Source: JBGPIT01 sp041485125 (GTDB lineage: Bacteria > Desulfobacterota > Binatia > UTPRO1). Taken from it: 12,558 bases of DNA. Position 1 is the stretch's first letter; every line of letters starts with the position of its first letter. The translations under genes were made by a program, and so were the position numbers. The stretch is from positions 1 to 12,558 of the forward strand of contig JBGPIT010000113.1 of assembly GCA_041485125.1 (NCBI GenBank). Reading direction: 5' to 3'. Under the pieces are notes generated by a model. It saw only the letters and a program-made list of their open reading frames with translations. It had not been told where the DNA came from and made no database searches. Positions 11,466 through 12,558 of this stretch are shown piece by piece.

Positions 11466-12022
11466 CGTTGCACCTCCTCGTTCAATGCCTTGATCGCCGC
11501 CTCGAGACGGTCGCGCACGCGCGTGTCGCGCTCGTGCTGCAGCCGATCGGTGAGCTTGCGCAACGCCTCGGGACAATGCCGGTCGCCGAGGATCTTCGCC
11601 GCCCACGCGCGGCGTTGCCACTCGGAATCGTCGACCAGCGCCTCCAGCGGGTCGACGATCACGCTGCACGGCCGGGCGCCGAGCCCCTTGATGCTCGCCA
11701 TCGACACCAGGATCGACGGGTTCGACGTCGACCTCAGCAACAGGTCGGTCGCGGCGCCGCTGTCGTCGCCTGCGAGCTCCTGGGCGAGCTCCTGGATGAG
11801 CGCGAGCTTCGCCTCCTCGGCGGTATCGTCACGCTCCAAGCTCGCGAGCGCGTCGCGGTACTTGGGAGGAAGATCCGCGGTCGACACCGGATGCGGACTC
11901 GGGGCGTAGTGACTGAGCTGCTTCACCGGAGCGTCGTCGGAGTGGCATGCGAAGAGGGTCACCGTGACGAGCATCACGGTCGCGACCGCGGCGTCCGGCG
12001 CGTGGCGCGCGCTCAAGAGCAC
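11462..12022 (-). CDS. HEAT-like helical-repeat lipoprotein
   Basis: The product is 186 residues from a GTG at 12020-12022. Residues 1-25 give a lipoprotein signal (VATVMLVTVTLFAC), with C26 as the acylated residue. Starting at the later ATG (residue 17) would leave too short a signal. After a Pro-rich stretch, residues about 55-180 are a run of paired amphipathic helices with the spacing and hydrophobic pattern of HEAT repeats (for example PLEALVDDSEWQRRAWAAKI and LRKLTDRLQHERDTRVRDRL). Such repeats usually form protein-binding scaffolds. Two cysteines (ARPC and DRHC) could pair. The start overlaps the end of the upstream small gene by 10 bases, and the end overlaps the next gene by ATGA, so all three are probably one translationally coupled operon. 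Confidence 0.8.
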   Translation of the reverse strand: MLLSARHAPDAAVATVMLVTVTLFACHSDDAPVKQLSHYAPSPHPVSTADLPPKYRDALASLERDDTAEEAKLALIQELAQELAGDDSGAATDLLLRSTSNPSILVSMASIKGLGARPCSVIVDPLEALVDDSEWQRRAWAAKILGDRHCPEALRKLTDRLQHERDTRVRDRLEAAIKALNEEVQR

Positions 12023-12249
12023 GAAAGACGTTCCATCACGGGGTAGCGGATTTCATAGCGGCGGGCCCCGCCCGGGTCCAGCGAGACGGCGATGCCCGTG
12101 GCCGATGCGGGCGCCGCCGACGCGGAGGCAGCGTGCGGCGAAAGCGGACGCTCCGACGCGATCGTGACGCCTCCGCATGAAGCGAAGCTCTCGGGCAGTT
12201 CCGCACGAAGCGGTGCATGGCACGTGTCGCCACTCGGTCGGCCGCGCAT
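12013..12249 (-). CDS. Small hypothetical protein, first gene of the lipoprotein operon
   Basis: The 78-residue frame from the ATG at 12247-12249 shows strong G/C preference at third positions, particularly from residue 20 onward. Its sequence includes CHAPLRAELPESFASCGG, GIAVSLDPGG and RYEIRYPVMERLSC. The frame is open further upstream to an ATG at 12364-12366, but the added segment is Arg-rich and unconvincing. A purine-rich GGAGGAGAAGAAGG run (complement of 12295-12308) lies upstream but is not placed before any in-frame standard start, so the true start is unsettled. The stop TGA (12013-12015) overlaps the GTG start of the HEAT-like lipoprotein gene. No signal peptide or family is recognised from this start. 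Confidence 0.5.
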   Translation of the reverse strand: MRGRPSGDTCHAPLRAELPESFASCGGVTIASERPLSPHAASASAAPASATGIAVSLDPGGARRYEIRYPVMERLSCS

Positions 12250-12383
12250 CGTGATTGTCCCGAGCGCCGTGCAAATTTGTCTGCGCGTCGTGAACCTTCT
12301 TCTCCTCCGGTAGCGCGCAACGTGCTTGTCGCGGGCGAATCCGCCTCGCCGCACATGGCGCAACACTTGCTCACTTCGCGGCG

Positions 12384-12558
12384 ATGGTCGCGACGCGCGA
12401 ACCGATCTCCAAGACCGCGAAGCGTGAACACGGATCGCGCGGCGGCTTGCCGACGCCGGGAACGGCGCGCGGAGAGACGCCGTCGTCCGCGACGAGCCCG
12501 GACGGACGCAACCCCTGCGCCGAGACCCTCATCATGATCGTCGAGGACGATGCCGATC
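12384..12558 (+). CDS. Response regulator, N-terminal part, cut by right window edge
   Basis: An ATG at 12384 opens a frame that runs to the window end without a stop, with nearly all codons ending in G or C. After about 45 residues rich in Pro, Thr, Gly and Arg, it reads ETLIMIVEDDAD, which is the first strand and acidic pocket of a receiver (CheY-like) domain; the paired aspartates of VEDDAD would bind the metal ion needed for phosphorylation. The phospho-accepting Asp and any output domain lie beyond the window. No clear ribosome binding site precedes the ATG, and a later start (TTG 12447 or ATG 12534) is possible, though 12534 would truncate the domain's first strand. It is divergent from the lipoprotein operon. 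Confidence 0.68.
   Translation, partial: MVATREPISKTAKREHGSRGGLPTPGTARGETPSSATSPDGRNPCAETLIMIVEDDAD

Noticed and set aside
10791..11909. Long plus-strand frame antisense to the two lipoproteins
   Set aside because: The opposite strand has two lipoboxes, good ribosome binding sites and overlapping stop/start codons.

Overview
The window is a GC-rich bacterial chromosome segment. Gene starts are preceded by GGAGG-like ribosome binding sites, and several export signals are lipoprotein type, which suits a Gram-negative. Long Pro/Thr linkers, cysteine-rich secreted proteins with PTPTP hinges, a Kelch propeller and repeats with the CY..(V/D)QFG..LC pattern are a combination I associate from memory with uncultured soil lineages such as Binatota (older 'Deltaproteobacteria' bins). 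That placement is inference; no RNA gene or phylogenetic marker is present.

Layout, left to right. A possible left-truncated minus-strand ORF (1-142) is followed by a plus-strand zinc-finger protein (231-683) whose cysteine spacing matches phage Ogr/Delta activators. Next is a frameshifted small membrane-protein gene (741-1067). A secreted cysteine-rich protein with a Kazal domain (1216-2916, +) converges on a Cys/Met/His-rich lipoprotein (3020-3373, -); three hairpins sit between their stops. A RluA-family pseudouridine synthase (3491-4345, -) is divergent from an orphan ribbon-helix-helix antitoxin-like gene (4457-4759, +) that has a 15-bp palindrome inside its predicted promoter. Two exported minus-strand proteins follow: a Kelch protein with a roughly 244-residue Thr/Pro linker (4774-6873) and a protein with four CY...QFG...LC repeats (7499-8527). 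They are separated by about 625 bp with no visible gene. A small exported Cys-repeat protein (8808-9314, +) converges, 4 nt apart, on a DUF2235/Tle1-like alpha/beta hydrolase (9319-10530, -). The right part is a minus-strand operon read from 12249 down to 10788: a small hypothetical, a HEAT-like lipoprotein and a second lipoprotein, with overlapping start/stop codons. The right edge holds the first part of a response regulator (12384 onward, +).

Seven of the gene products carry an apparent signal peptide or lipobox, so the region mainly specifies envelope and extracellular proteins. The housekeeping element is the pseudouridine synthase. I see no complete multi-gene defence or metabolic system. 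The least ordinary items are the orphan antitoxin with operator and predicted leaderless transcript, the overlapping lipoprotein operon, the two Kazal-type proteins facing each other across a hairpin cluster, and the frameshifted membrane gene.
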